In this document: positions 38,214 to 49,009 of the stretch, one piece after another
Numbering within the stretch: the first letter of the stretch is position 1
Layout: each line of letters starts with the position of its first letter
Assembly (NCBI GenBank): GCA_910592005.1
Contig: CAJVPP010000014.1
Coordinates: 1-64,000 of the forward strand
Direction of reading: 5' to 3'
Length of the DNA: 64,000 bases
Source of the DNA: Funneliformis mosseae
Taxonomy: Eukaryota; Glomeromycota; Glomeromycetes; Glomerales; Glomeraceae
Notes under the pieces: generated by a model
The model's database searches: none
What the model was told of the DNA's origin: nothing
The model's input: only the letters and a program-made list of their open reading frames with translations
Translations under genes and position numbers: made by a program

Positions 38214-41138
38214 ATGAATGTTGGATCTATTCAAAAAGTTGTTGAAATTCCTCTTCCAACTTCAAACCAAACTGTTGAAATTGATTGTGATCAACTTGGA
38301 ACTGCGAGAGAAACTCTTAATATGTTTGGCAATGAAGTCACTGACATGAAATACTGGATTCATTTTGCACTTTTTTATAACGTAAAGCGTGATTCTCCTG
38401 AAGAAGCCGTTAGTATTTTAGAAAGAGGTCTTTTGTCACCCGGATCATCAGAAGATCGTTGTAAATGTTTGAACTTACTCGCGAGCATTTACTTTAAAAT
38501 GTACAAGGCACCAAAGTATCAAGCAGATGTTGACCAAAAAAATCATTTTTTGATTCAAGCTACTGAGAAATTCAACGAAGCTTCCCAATTAAATCCTCAT
38601 AATCAAGTTTCTTTGGTGGGTAAAGGTCTTATATACCTTGCAAAGAAAGATCCGGTGCAAGCGCACCGTGAATTCACCAATGCTTTAAGAGTTTCCCCAA
38701 ATTTTATACCGGCTCTTTTCGGTTTGGCTCGTATACAATATTCTCAAAAAACATTCAAGGATGCCCTTGCCACATATCAGAGAATTGCTAGATTAAACCC
38801 TTTTATGACTCATCCTGATCCTCGTATCGGAATTGGTCTTTGTTTCAACAAATTGAATCGGTTCGATGAAGCTGTTCAGGCCTTTGATAGGGCCGTTGTA
38901 ATGAATCCAAGTAGTGTACCAGCTAATATCCTTCTTGCCACTATCGAATTTGACATTTCAAAGCAACTTGATCCCTATGAAGATATACCTGATGAAGAAA
39001 GGTTAGCTAATTATTGTTCTGCCATGGAACGTGTGGAGTTGGCCCTTGATATCGATCCAACTAAATCAAGTGCTTTGATTCTTATGGCACATGGGTATTA
39101 CCTTCGAGAAGAGATGGATTTCGCACTTGAAGCGTTAAGACGCGCTGAGAAATATGCGGATTCCCGATTTATGCAATCCGAAACGCATTATCAATTAGCA
39201 AGAGCTTTTCATTTCATGGAAGATTTTGATAAAGCCTTTTATCATTATTATCATGCTATAGACATTAATGAAAATCATACTTCAGCTCGTTATGGGTACG
39301 GACAGATGTTAATTCATAATGGTTATTACGATGAGGCAAAAGCTGAATTCGAGAAGCTATGGCACCTAAATATCAAAAATATGGATGTTACCACAGTTTT
39401 ATGCGTGTTGAACGCTCACATTGGCTTTAATGATTCGGATCAATCAGTTAAGCAAAAGGCATTAACGGATTTTGATAGAATCTCAAAAGCTTTTGTAGAG
39501 GATAAATATAAAAATCCCGACATTTCAACCGTAAAGGCTTGGTTCTTCGAGCAAAGGAAAAATCCAGTTAAAGCGCTTGCATCATTAAAAAAGGCAAAGG
39601 AATTATATGAACGCCTTCATAGGCCAGTTCCATTCGAACTTCTTAATAGAATGGGAAATATGGCCTTTAAAGCTAAATATCATACCGAAGCGATTGAACA
39701 TTATAGTGAAGCATTAGAAATTGTCAGGAAATTGCCGTCGAAGGGAGGATATCGCGGACTTGCAGTGTATTATAATTTAGGACGAGCCCATGAGGCCGCT
39801 CACAATACAGAGCAAGCGAGAAAAATCTATAAATACATTATAGATCATGGTCCCGAATTTGTTTTGGCACGATTACGCTTGGCTGCGATTGAGGAAAAGC
39901 TTAAGCATCATGGAAAAGTCGATGAAATTATCCATGAAGTTTTAGACCTCGATGAAGACAATGTGGAAGTCAAAAAAATTCAAGCACTATATCAATTAAG
40001 GCGTGGCGATTATCATAGTCCTAGAAACCTTTTGCATACTTTGGCGGATAAAAATGATTTAGTAGCCATGACAGCATTAGGTAGTCTCTACCTTATTAAG
40101 GGACGTCAACTCAAACAGGAGCAAGAAAAATCACAGAGGGAAGTCTATTACAAAAGATCTGTAGAATTATTCCAAAAGGCTTTAAATTTGAACTCGAAAA
40201 ATATATGGGCAGCTAATGGTATTACCGTGGCATTGGCAGAAACCGGAAGAATGCAAGAAGCAAATGAGGGTTTCTGGAAAATATTACAAAATTGTCCAAA
40301 GCCTGAATTCAATATTAATTACGCACATACTTGTGCCCTTTTAGGCGATTATGGAAACGCAATACGTTTCTACGAAGTGGCTTCTAAAAAGTATCAACAT
40401 AGAGATCATCAAATAATGGAATGGATCGCAAGAGTTTATTACATAACCGGAAAAGAACGAAAGAACCTTGAATCATTAGAGACAGCTTTAGATTGGACTC
40501 AGAGAGCACTCAGGCTGAAACCAGATCATAAAATTGCGCTCCATAACCTTGCTTTGCTCCAACAAACCCGTGCCCAATTGATTAGCGAAAGGATCAAGGG
40601 AGGCCAATCAAAAGCAGCTCCGACTGCTTCAACAACTTCAACAAATACAAATTCGACAACCGCAACGTCCCCAAATATTTCATTAATGGAATTAAAGAAA
40701 GTGATGGATTGGACTCAATGGTCTACAAAGACATTTGAGGAGATACTTAAAGACGAATATAAGAAATTGATGTTCGATCGTGAGTTAGTAAAGCATCGCG
40801 TTGCCTTCGGAAAATCGATTTTTCAAAGCTTTGATAAAAAGAAGAAGGAGCTTGAGATAATGGAAGAACAAAAGGAGGTTGAAAGAAAAGAGAGAGAAAA
40901 GATCGATGAAGAGGAACGACTTGTAGAAGAACAAAAGGCCGCTGAGGAAGCAGCTTTAGAAGACGAAAGACGTAAAAGGGCCGTGGAAGAGGACAGGATT
41001 AGAAATGAGCGTCTTCAGGAGTATGCTGAGAAGCAGAGGATTTTATATTCACGGGAAGAAAAATCAAAAAGAAGGAGGTACTCTTCCGATGAAGATGAAA
41101 AAAATATGTCTTCAAGAAAAGCTCGTAGAGGCTTTTAA
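38214..41138 (+). CDS. CTR9: CTR9, TPR subunit of the Paf1 transcription elongation complex
   Basis: A single exon of 974 codons. The start is taken at the ATG at 38214, which gives MNVGSIQKVVEIPLP as in fungal CTR9 orthologues. Most of the protein (about residues 45-790) is a run of tetratricopeptide repeats; clear ones include AREFTNALRVSPNFIPALFG-like, YQRIARLNPFMTHPDPR, RYGYGQMLIHNGYYDEAKAE and AIEHYSEALEIVRKLP. A charged coiled coil follows (EEQKEVERKEREKIDEEERL, about 880-945), then a basic tail with SKRRRYSSDEDEKN. CTR9 is the scaffold of the Paf1 complex, which follows RNA polymerase II and supports histone H2B ubiquitination. The Thr/Ser/Asn-rich linker near residue 805-825 is low complexity. 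No intron is needed, unlike most neighbours. Confidence 0.95.
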   Translation: MNVGSIQKVVEIPLPTSNQTVEIDCDQLGTARETLNMFGNEVTDMKYWIHFALFYNVKRDSPEEAVSILERGLLSPGSSEDRCKCLNLLASIYFKMYKAPKYQADVDQKNHFLIQATEKFNEASQLNPHNQVSLVGKGLIYLAKKDPVQAHREFTNALRVSPNFIPALFGLARIQYSQKTFKDALATYQRIARLNPFMTHPDPRIGIGLCFNKLNRFDEAVQAFDRAVVMNPSSVPANILLATIEFDISKQLDPYEDIPDEERLANYCSAMERVELALDIDPTKSSALILMAHGYYLREEMDFALEALRRAEKYADSRFMQSETHYQLARAFHFMEDFDKAFYHYYHAIDINENHTSARYGYGQMLIHNGYYDEAKAEFEKLWHLNIKNMDVTTVLCVLNAHIGFNDSDQSVKQKALTDFDRISKAFVEDKYKNPDISTVKAWFFEQRKNPVKALASLKKAKELYERLHRPVPFELLNRMGNMAFKAKYHTEAIEHYSEALEIVRKLPSKGGYRGLAVYYNLGRAHEAAHNTEQARKIYKYIIDHGPEFVLARLRLAAIEEKLKHHGKVDEIIHEVLDLDEDNVEVKKIQALYQLRRGDYHSPRNLLHTLADKNDLVAMTALGSLYLIKGRQLKQEQEKSQREVYYKRSVELFQKALNLNSKNIWAANGITVALAETGRMQEANEGFWKILQNCPKPEFNINYAHTCALLGDYGNAIRFYEVASKKYQHRDHQIMEWIARVYYITGKERKNLESLETALDWTQRALRLKPDHKIALHNLALLQQTRAQLISERIKGGQSKAAPTASTTSTNTNSTTATSPNISLMELKKVMDWTQWSTKTFEEILKDEYKKLMFDRELVKHRVAFGKSIFQSFDKKKKELEIMEEQKEVERKEREKIDEEERLVEEQKAAEEAALEDERRKRAVEEDRIRNERLQEYAEKQRILYSREEKSKRRRYSSDEDEKNMSSRKARRGF

Positions 41139-42990
41139 ACATTTTTATTTTTATTTTATTATCTTTTCTTTTCTTCACAATTTTGAATTTCTTTATTTTA
41201 ATTTACTAATTTTATTTTTAAAAATTAACGTATTCGTTTTCTTAAGTGAACAATTGGCGTATTTTGTAAATATGTTTAAATTCACAAATAAAATATAATC
41301 TCATTTTTTCACTAAGGACTTTTGATAAATAAACCATTGAAAAAATATTTTATCCCGAAAATTTAGGATTTTCACTTATACCTAGACCCGGGTTTAGGAG
41401 AAAACCTACCCACTTGACGTCATTTCGTGATAGATCAAGTCTCTTTATACGGCGAAGTATTAAATAAATAGAGGAATGAAAACATCAGCATTGATGTCTG
41501 CTAGACATTAATGTATTTCTTGAGAAGAGCGCGACTTTTCGATCGAAAATTCTGAACAATGGATCTTTGATACTATCTTCCGTACGATTCATGAGAGCTA
41601 ACTACTAAAAATTAAAAGGAATTCAAAAAAACACACAAAAAAGTATGCTTCTAGTATTAACTTCAACATTATTATCAATCAGGCTTCAGAACCTAAGAAT
41701 CCCTAAGGAAAATTTTGCAGAATCTGAATAAGACATGGTTTTAATGGTCCAACATAAAGTAATGAATAGTAGATCAATAAGTACTAGCAGGTAAGAAAAC
41801 TAGATCAAACAAAAAAACAATATATCATTGAGATCACAATATATATTTTACTTTGTTAAAAAAACACATCTCATATGCTTTGAAATTGGTAAAACTTTTT
41901 TTAAATATCTAATAAACTATGGATTTTATATTAAGAGTATATAGTGATATAAAAAGAATGCCTTAATGAAAAACTAAAATGATGATTAATAAATATTACA
42001 GTAGTAAAGAATTTTTAGAAAATTATAATAAAATCCTTAGATTATTAAATTTAAAAAAGTATTAATATAAATAATAATTTATAACATAATATATTATGAT
42101 ATTAAAAATTCATTTAATGAATCTAAAAATTAAACTGTATGATATTTATAAAAAATCAAATATCTACACAAAAGGTCTATTTAAACAAAATTAGAAAGTA
42201 TTTATTATAATAAAAATATCAAATTAGCTATAAAACAAAAAATTAATTAGTCAAAATTATTCTTATAGAATTTTTATTATAATAATAATTTAAGCTTAAA
42301 TATTTATAGCTTACATTTTGATCAATAAGTAAGTAAAATTTTTTTTTGAAATATTAGAAGTAGTTGAAACTTATTTAGGTATTAGATATATCTTAAGAAG
42401 TTATTAATTAAAAGCTTTAACTTTGATTTTAATTATTAATTGGTATTTATAATCCACTTTATATATATCTGTTTAGAAATTATCATCTAATATTATAGAT
42501 TATATTTATCAGGTTTGATTCTAGTTAGATTTAACTAGATCTTTAAGATCACTAATTAGAATTGAATAGAAGGATTACTTTTAAGTATAAAAATTATTAT
42601 TTCCTATTATTACTATATCTAAGGCTGCTTATTTAAACTTATTTTAGATTTGACAAAATATTTAAACTTTAATTTTACTAATTTTTACTAAAGTTTTGAT
42701 ATAGTTTCACATTTTTATAAGTTTTAATATAATTTTATCTTTTTCAGAATTTTGTAGATTTTTATAAGGTTTAATATAATTTTGTTAAATTTTATCTTTT
42801 TTATTTAGATGGTTTACAAAATCTTTAAGGTTTATTTTAGTAACTTTAATAAAAAATATTTTTAATGTTTTATTCTTTTACTTTTAAAATTGATATAAAT
42901 ATACAAAAAAGATTTATGTAAGAAAATTTTATTTAAATCAATTTATTAATTGCTAATAATTTTAATATCATTACTTAACTCTTCTAAATT
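41139..42990. other. Gene-free region at the edge of the gene island
   Basis: After the CTR9 3' end a GC-richer stretch (41380-41600) contains four consecutive palindromes or hairpins, listed under findings. From about 41640 the DNA turns very AT-rich with short repeated words such as TTTAATATAATTTTG near 42720-42800. No gene supported. Confidence 0.45.
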
Positions 42991-42999
42991 TTTTTTCAT

Positions 43000-44110
43000 A
43001 CTTTTCAATCAATTTATCAAGTTCTTCATATATTATATTATCTTTTAATCCATTTAACAAATTAGAAATAGAATATTTTTGAATAATAAAAAATAATTTG
43101 ATTTGAAATAGTATTCTAAAATCTTTTGACTCATCACATATATCACTAATTATTGTCTTTTTAAGTTACCTATTGCAGTTATATTTGAATTATCTTTACT
43201 CATCAATTTATACTATTCTTTTTACAAATTATCTTTAAAAGATTTATTAATTAATACATCTAATGATTGATATATACTAGTTAATCTTACAGGAATAATA
43301 ATCAAAAATTATATTGTTTAAATTTAGTTAACATCTTTTAGAATATCTTCATCTTGAAAAAGTTATTTACTTTAAAAATATAAATTAAAGATATTTTATA
43401 CTATTTAATAACTATACTAAATTTATTAGTTTTGAATTAATAAATATAAAAATAAAAAATAAAATTATTAATATTTTTAAACAAAATTAAAACTATAATA
43501 AAATGGATTTTATTATTTTCAGTAATACAAATATGTATTGTTCTAACTTCTTTATTATTAATTGTTATATTTTTTACCATATCAAACTATATTAGAGTTT
43601 TATTTATATTAAAATACTATTCAAAATCAAAATTGTATTGTATTTTTAGTTTTATAACAAATTGTTTAAATTCATCTAATTTTATTCTATGTTTTTAGGC
43701 AACTTTTATGAAATTTTAGTTCTTCTTATTAATGATAAATCATATCTTTTTATAAAATAATTAATTTAAAAAAAATTTTCTTTAAACTCATATTCTTCTG
43801 TTAAATATAATGTTTAAATTACAAGTTCTTTGAGAATTTTAAACATTTGTAATCTTATTAAAATATAATTAACAATAAGCTTTTTTTCTTTATTTAATTA
43901 TTTAACTATAAAAGATTTTTTGCTTCAAGATATAAGATTTTTCTTTCTGAAATTCTAATACATTTCTTTTTTTTTATTTTCACTTTCTATTTATTATTGT
44001 ACTTTATTCATCTTTCTACTATTAAAGCATCTAAATTAAAATACTTTGCTACAGCATTTCTTCTATGTTTTTAAGTATATCTAATTATTATTAATTTTCT
44101 TCAAGTGAAT
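43000..44110 (-). pseudogene. Decayed pogo-like (CENP-B/DDE_1) transposase
   Basis: Read on the minus strand, pieces align with the pogo-type transposase seen better at 44690-46100. They include a helix-turn-helix part (KHRRNAVAKYFNLDA, near 44060) and a spacer with EFKQFVIKL (near 43680). Next come NINKTLI and FDMVKNITINNK (near 43590-43640, where the family has NMDETPV and FDM), then SIYQSLDVLINKSFKDNL (near 43230-43300) and a C-terminal stretch NLLNGLKDNIIYEELDKL (near 43010-43070). Stops interrupt every frame. The catalytic Asp of the first motif is Asn here. Confidence 0.6.
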
Positions 44111-44689
44111 ATGATATACATTATCTTATACTTATTTTTTATGTTATTTTTTTAATAAGTAATACTAATCTATAAAGAAAAAAAATTGATTTAAATAATC
44201 AATAAATACAATTTGATTTTAACTTAAAATAGAAAATTTATACAAATTTAATTTAGTTACAGAAAATTATCTCTCATTTTAGTTTTTAAAATAGATAAAA
44301 TTTTATATCTAAAAATATTTAAATTTAAGATATTTAATTTTAGTTGATATAAATATTACAACAAAATTAATAAAAGTGTTTAAATTTGATAAATGCTTAA
44401 ATTTGAGATTTTATGATATTATTACAGTTAACTCTCTATAAATGTATCCCTTTAGAATTGAATATAAAGATGCATTTAAAAAGTGTGTATTTATAGAATA
44501 ATGAAAATCATGTGATTTATATTTATATTTATAATATTACTGTATTCCTCTAAAAATAAACAATTCCCAAAAATAAGCGACCCCTAAATTAACTTAATAT
44601 CTGAAAATAAGCAACTTAATTAAATTTTATAAAATACTATATATAAAAAATTTTTATTTTTAATGTTTCAATATACAAATTATATTAAC

Positions 44690-46100
44690 ATAATCGTTAA
44701 TATCATCTTCAATATCATCATCAATATCGTCACCACTATCGATATTATTACTACTATTAATATTATCTTTATCAAGGATCTCTAAATCAGAATCTAAATC
44801 GATTGATATTTCATAAGTTTTAAAAAATTCTATAATAATTTCATCAGGAATCCTTTCCCAAAACTTTTTAACCTATAAACATATATTACTAAATCTAGCA
44901 TAACAAAGGTTTTCCTTAACAGTTTCTCTAGCATCACTATCAGCTATTCAAATATGTTATTCTTTACAAAGATTATTCTCAAATAGTTTATTTATTGCAA
45001 CATCCAGTAGCTGACAAATGCTAATCAACCCATCTGGAATTACTATAAGATCAAAGCCAATTTCATAAAACTTTCTTTTTACTGATTTTTTCAAATAACT
45101 TTTAAAATAATTATATATAAGCATTGATAAATTTCTGTAAGACCTGTTTTTATTCTTATATCATTAAAATAATCTACATACTTTACCATTAAATCAGAGT
45201 CCATCCAACTATTTTTTTAAAACTAAACAATAACATCAGAAGGAATTTGTTTTTTGCATAATATTCTCTTTTCCTTAAAAATATATATTGGAGGAAGTTT
45301 GGTTACATCTATAATAATGAATTAATAGTACTAGTGAGTAAATTTTGATTTTATAAAAAAAAAGAAAAGCTTATCTATAGTATATGTAAATACAACTATA
45401 AACCTATTTTTTTCATTATTTATTATACGAATATTGACTGTTTTTTTTTACCTTTTGAATTAATGGTAAAATTACTAGTCATATCAAACCAAACAGATGT
45501 TTTATCCATATTATAAATATTCCTTAATTCAAATAACTTTTTAATTCTTAAGTTAGTAACAAATTGGTAAAACTTTTCTAATTGCTCTTTAGTTTGATTA
45601 AAAAGCTTCTGAGATATTCTAGTTCTTCTCTGCAATACTAACCTATATCTTTTTATAAAAGTAGTTAACCAGTAATAAGATATTTTAAAATTTGACTTAT
45701 CATAAAGAACTTTCATATTTGGTTTTTTTAAAATTTTCAGCATTCTACTTCATATTATTAGTAAATGTGAGACCTTACTTTTTTTATTTTATAATCCATT
45801 CATAAAACCTCTTCTCAGCTTTAGGATAAAAGGTTTCTCATCCAGAATTAAGCCTCTTACTTTTTTCTTTTATTTCAATTATCCAGTTTTAACTAGCAGC
45901 TATCCAACATCCTACTATACTACAATTGATATTAAAATACTCTACCACTTTAATGTAACTATATTCTTTTATATAGGTAACAACTTATATTTTTTATTCT
46001 ATAAAATATGAAGTTTATATACATTTATTAACTTTTATAACCTTTCATTTAACAATTCATTTTTTTTAGAGTGTGGTATTTTAGCTAAATAAAAACATTT
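44690..46100 (-). pseudogene. Pogo-like (CENP-B/DDE_1) transposase pseudogene
   Basis: The best-preserved piece (45423-45743) reads SYYWLTTFIKRYRLVLQRR, a DNA-binding HTH region, then KFYQFVTNLR and NMDKTSVWFDMTSNF (family form NMDETPVWFDM: the catalytic Asp is kept, the Glu is Lys). Further down the minus strand come KLPPIYIFKEKR (45290), NSWMDSDLM (45210), remains of the second and third catalytic segments, and an acidic tail near 44700-44790. Upstream pieces near 45800-45900 belong to the first HTH. Stops replace Gln and Trp repeatedly. Confidence 0.72.
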
Positions 46101-46184
46101 TTTATGATTTTACGTAATATTTGATGATAAACACGATCAATAATCATAAAATTTATTGACAAATTAGCAGATTTTAGATTATAC

Positions 46185-46368
46185 TATAGATGAGGGACGA
46201 AACCCCTTAATAACAGTCGAAACTTAGACGAAACTATATTAAAATCATAATAAGGAATACGACGAAACCCATTCGATACGACGAAAGCTGAAACTGTCGA
46301 AACTATATTAAAAACATAGAAAAGGGTATGACGAAATTATTTTGAGGAGGTTTCGGCAGGCATCTATA
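46185..46368. mobile_element. 184-bp hAT-like MITE, copy A, with a perfect 8-bp target duplication
   Basis: The element starts TATAGATGAGGGACGAAACC and ends CATCTATA. Its inverted ends share TATAGATG and a CGAAACC block. It is flanked on both sides by the same 8 bp, GATTATAC (46177-46184 and 46369-46376), as hAT elements produce. The inside is studded with CGAAA words in ACGAAAC/TCGAAAC form and holds 11 CpG sites. It encodes nothing. A reversed copy lies at 55711-55894. Confidence 0.85.
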
Positions 46369-46549
46369 GATTATACATTGTAAATTAATCAAATATATCC
46401 AAAAATAAGCAATAATATAATAAAAATATGTTGTTTATTTTCAGAGAAATACAGTATATTTATTATTAAGAATTAAAAAAAAATTATAAAATTAAAATTA
46501 TAATTACAAAAATTAGTTAAAATATTAATTTATAGTAGTTTGTTATATT

Positions 46550-48330
46550 AAATTAATTTTTCTTTTTTAAAAATTTTTTAATTTTACTTACTAATTTTAT
46601 TTGTTCACTTGTATTTTTATAATAAAATAAAAACATATGCACAGTTTTTAAACTTTGCAATGCTTTATTATTAATGCAAATGGGTTCTATTTTAACATTG
46701 TCATTCATTTTATCCAAATCATTTTCATTTGATTTTTTTCTAAATAAATATGCAATTTCTGAAAAATTAGGAATTTTACTAATCATATCTTCTTCAGAAA
46801 TAGTTAAAAATTTTTTCTATTAGGAAGATTAAGAATTTTAATTGCATTAATAAATTCATTATCTAACATTAAATCATCTTCATAATTTTCATTCAAAAAA
46901 ATATTATTAAAAAGAATTTTTATATGATTCTAATAATGTTGAATAATTTTAGTTATAATTTCATTCTAACTTTGAATAATAAATTGAATAGCTTGTAAAA
47001 CATTCATTTTTAAATCTTGTATAAACTCACCAGCTTCAACTAGTTCTAACATCTACCTAAATTAAAAAGTTTGTATTATTTATATAGAAAAAAATAATAA
47101 AATTAAGAATATAATTATCTAATATGATAACGCTTATAATGTTTTTTAAAAGCTATAATTATCCTAACATCCATTAGTTGAAGTTTTAAAGTTGTATTAG
47201 AAGGTAAAAAATAAATATTAACATAAGAAAAAGTTAAATTTTCTAACTTATGACTTGAACAGTTATTAATTAATAATAAAACATGTTATTTTTCATATTT
47301 TTAACCAACTATATTATCAAATTTCTGAAGTCAATCTTGAAAAAGTGTTGATAATATCTGAGCTTTAGAATTATTCTAATAGATTATTAGTAAATTATTA
47401 AGATTAATATTTTTAAAGTATCTTAGTTTGAAAATTTACCAATTACTAAAGACATTAGCTTATATGATTTATTAGAATTTGTATACAAAGCAATTAAATG
47501 CTGTTCTTTATTTTTTTTGCATCTGAAAAGTCATTATATTGCTAATGTTATATCTAGTTCTAACCTAAAATTAAAATACTATAAATATATTATTAGCATT
47601 TATATATAAATATACAAAAAATTTTTAAAAAAATACTGATAAAAAAAGTCTGATTTCATACATGTTATAAATTTATTCAGAAGGGAATTTAGCATATTTA
47701 CTTCTTAATAATAGTAAGGATTCAGTAATAGCATTTTCGTCAGCAAAACCTGCTTCTTCTTGAAACTTTATCTAACAAATACAATTACAATCCTTAAATT
47801 TTTGAAGCTAACTGAAAGAAAACTAAAATATTAAAAAATTAATTAAATTATTTAATTAAATTAAATAAATATTAAATGATTTAAAATAAATTAAAGAAAA
47901 TTTATAAAATTAAAAAATTAACCTATAATATTCCTTGAGGTATTTTCAATTCATCAGTTAATAATTTAGCTTTTTTAATTAATAAAACATTACTTAAGAT
48001 AGTTCTGTTTTGATAAAATAATATAAATTCTTTAAGATCAAGTTCAAGCTCCAGAAAAACAATAGTTTTATGATATTTTGCTTTTAAATTTGTAACTTCT
48101 GTAGTAATTCTTTTATCTTTTATTTGCAAAATTTGTGTAATTATAGATTTGTCAACTCTAACTTTACATTTTAGTTCAATCTAATCTATATATTGAGTGT
48201 AGGTCAAATTATTATCACGAGCATATAAACAAACATCATACTTCTGAATATCAATTAAAGTAGTTTTTTTTTAGACATTGTTTATAACAAAAATTGTGTT
48301 ATTATTAATTGAACTATGTGTATTACGCAT
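46550..48330 (-). pseudogene. Tigger-like transposase pseudogene
   Basis: Minus-strand pieces in order: KYDVCLYARDNNLTYTQYID (48200-48260) and RITTEVTNLKAKYHKTI (48060-48110), the HTH region; LTDELKIPQG; FADENAITESL (47700-47760); KNKEQHLIALYTNS (47470-47510); LLLINNCSSHKLE (near 47260, family form LIDNCSSH, with Asp now Asn); a segment with MDVRIIIAFKKHY (47150); LVEAGEFIQDLKMNVLQAIQF (46980-47050); and the C-terminal open stretch (46553-46786, MISKIPNFSEIAYLF). Stops and frameshifts break it throughout. Confidence 0.75.
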
Positions 48331-48565
48331 ATTATATTATAAGTTTTAAAAATATCAGAAGTTTCAGTTATATATCAAAAATTTACAAGTTATGTGGGAT
48401 GCATTTATAGAAAAGAGTTTTATATAAGCAGACTTAAAAAATTATTATACTATTAGAATATAAAAGGAGTGCAATTAGAATTAAATTCCAGCTTAAAACT
48501 GAGCAAAAGAATACATTTATAGAGGAAGTGTATTTATAGAGGGTGTATTTATGGAGAGCTGACTG

Positions 48566-48801
48566 TACATTTAAATTTGATTTATTTTAAAATTTAATTA
48601 AATACTTTTATAATTATACTTTAGTATTAATTAATTTAATAATATCAAAATTAATTATATTAATTTAACATTTATTATAAATTATTAACAAAATAATTAT
48701 ATCTATCAAAATATAATTTAATTAGTAATTTATTAATTTACATTGAAATATATTTATAATAATTAAAATAAAATTTCATTAAGGGTTTTAATGTATACTA
48801 A
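48566..48801. other. Short AT-rich gap between two transposons
   Basis: Nothing but A/T-rich sequence. It ends with TATACTAA (48794-48801), the left member of the probable 8-bp target duplication of the next element. Confidence 0.5.
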
Positions 48802-49009
48802 TAAGGCGATACAAAGTAATAAAATTGGTTTTCATATCCCGTCTGGGTCAATAAGATAGGATTTTGAAATTTTAATTTTTTTTATAATCAACCAATAAAA
48901 ATGCTTCACGTTCATGTCACGTGACCGAATGATATTCTTTATTAGATTCAAAAATAATTAACATAAAATCTTAAAAAGAAATTCAAGAAAGCTAAGTTTT
49001 TGTACATTT

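Larger units (their letters stand above)
44540..46454 (-). mobile_element. Inner pogo-like DNA transposon
   Basis: Ends read CTGTATTCCTCTAAAAATAA from 44540 and, reverse complemented, CTGTATTTCTCTGAAAATAA to 46454. Eighteen of 20 positions match, and TA flanks both sides. Its transposase pseudogene fills 44690-46100 on the minus strand. A 184-bp hAT-like element is in turn inserted near its right end. Confidence 0.75.
44425..48565 (-). mobile_element. Tigger-like DNA transposon, interrupted by a second element
   Basis: The left end reads CAGTTAACTCTCTATAAAT (from 44425, after TA) and the right end, reverse complemented, CAGTCAGCTCTCCATAAAT (to 48565, before TA). These match at 16 of 19 positions, and TA flanks fit a pogo/Tigger target duplication. 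Its transposase remains occupy 46550-48330 on the minus strand. A second pogo-like element (44540-46454) is inserted near the left end. Removing it leaves about 2.2 kb, a normal Tigger size. Confidence 0.75.

Noticed and set aside
41556..41572. AACAATGGATCTTTGAT, resembling the start of 5.8S rRNA
   Set aside because: The match is confined to a few bases; no rRNA context or further similarity follows.
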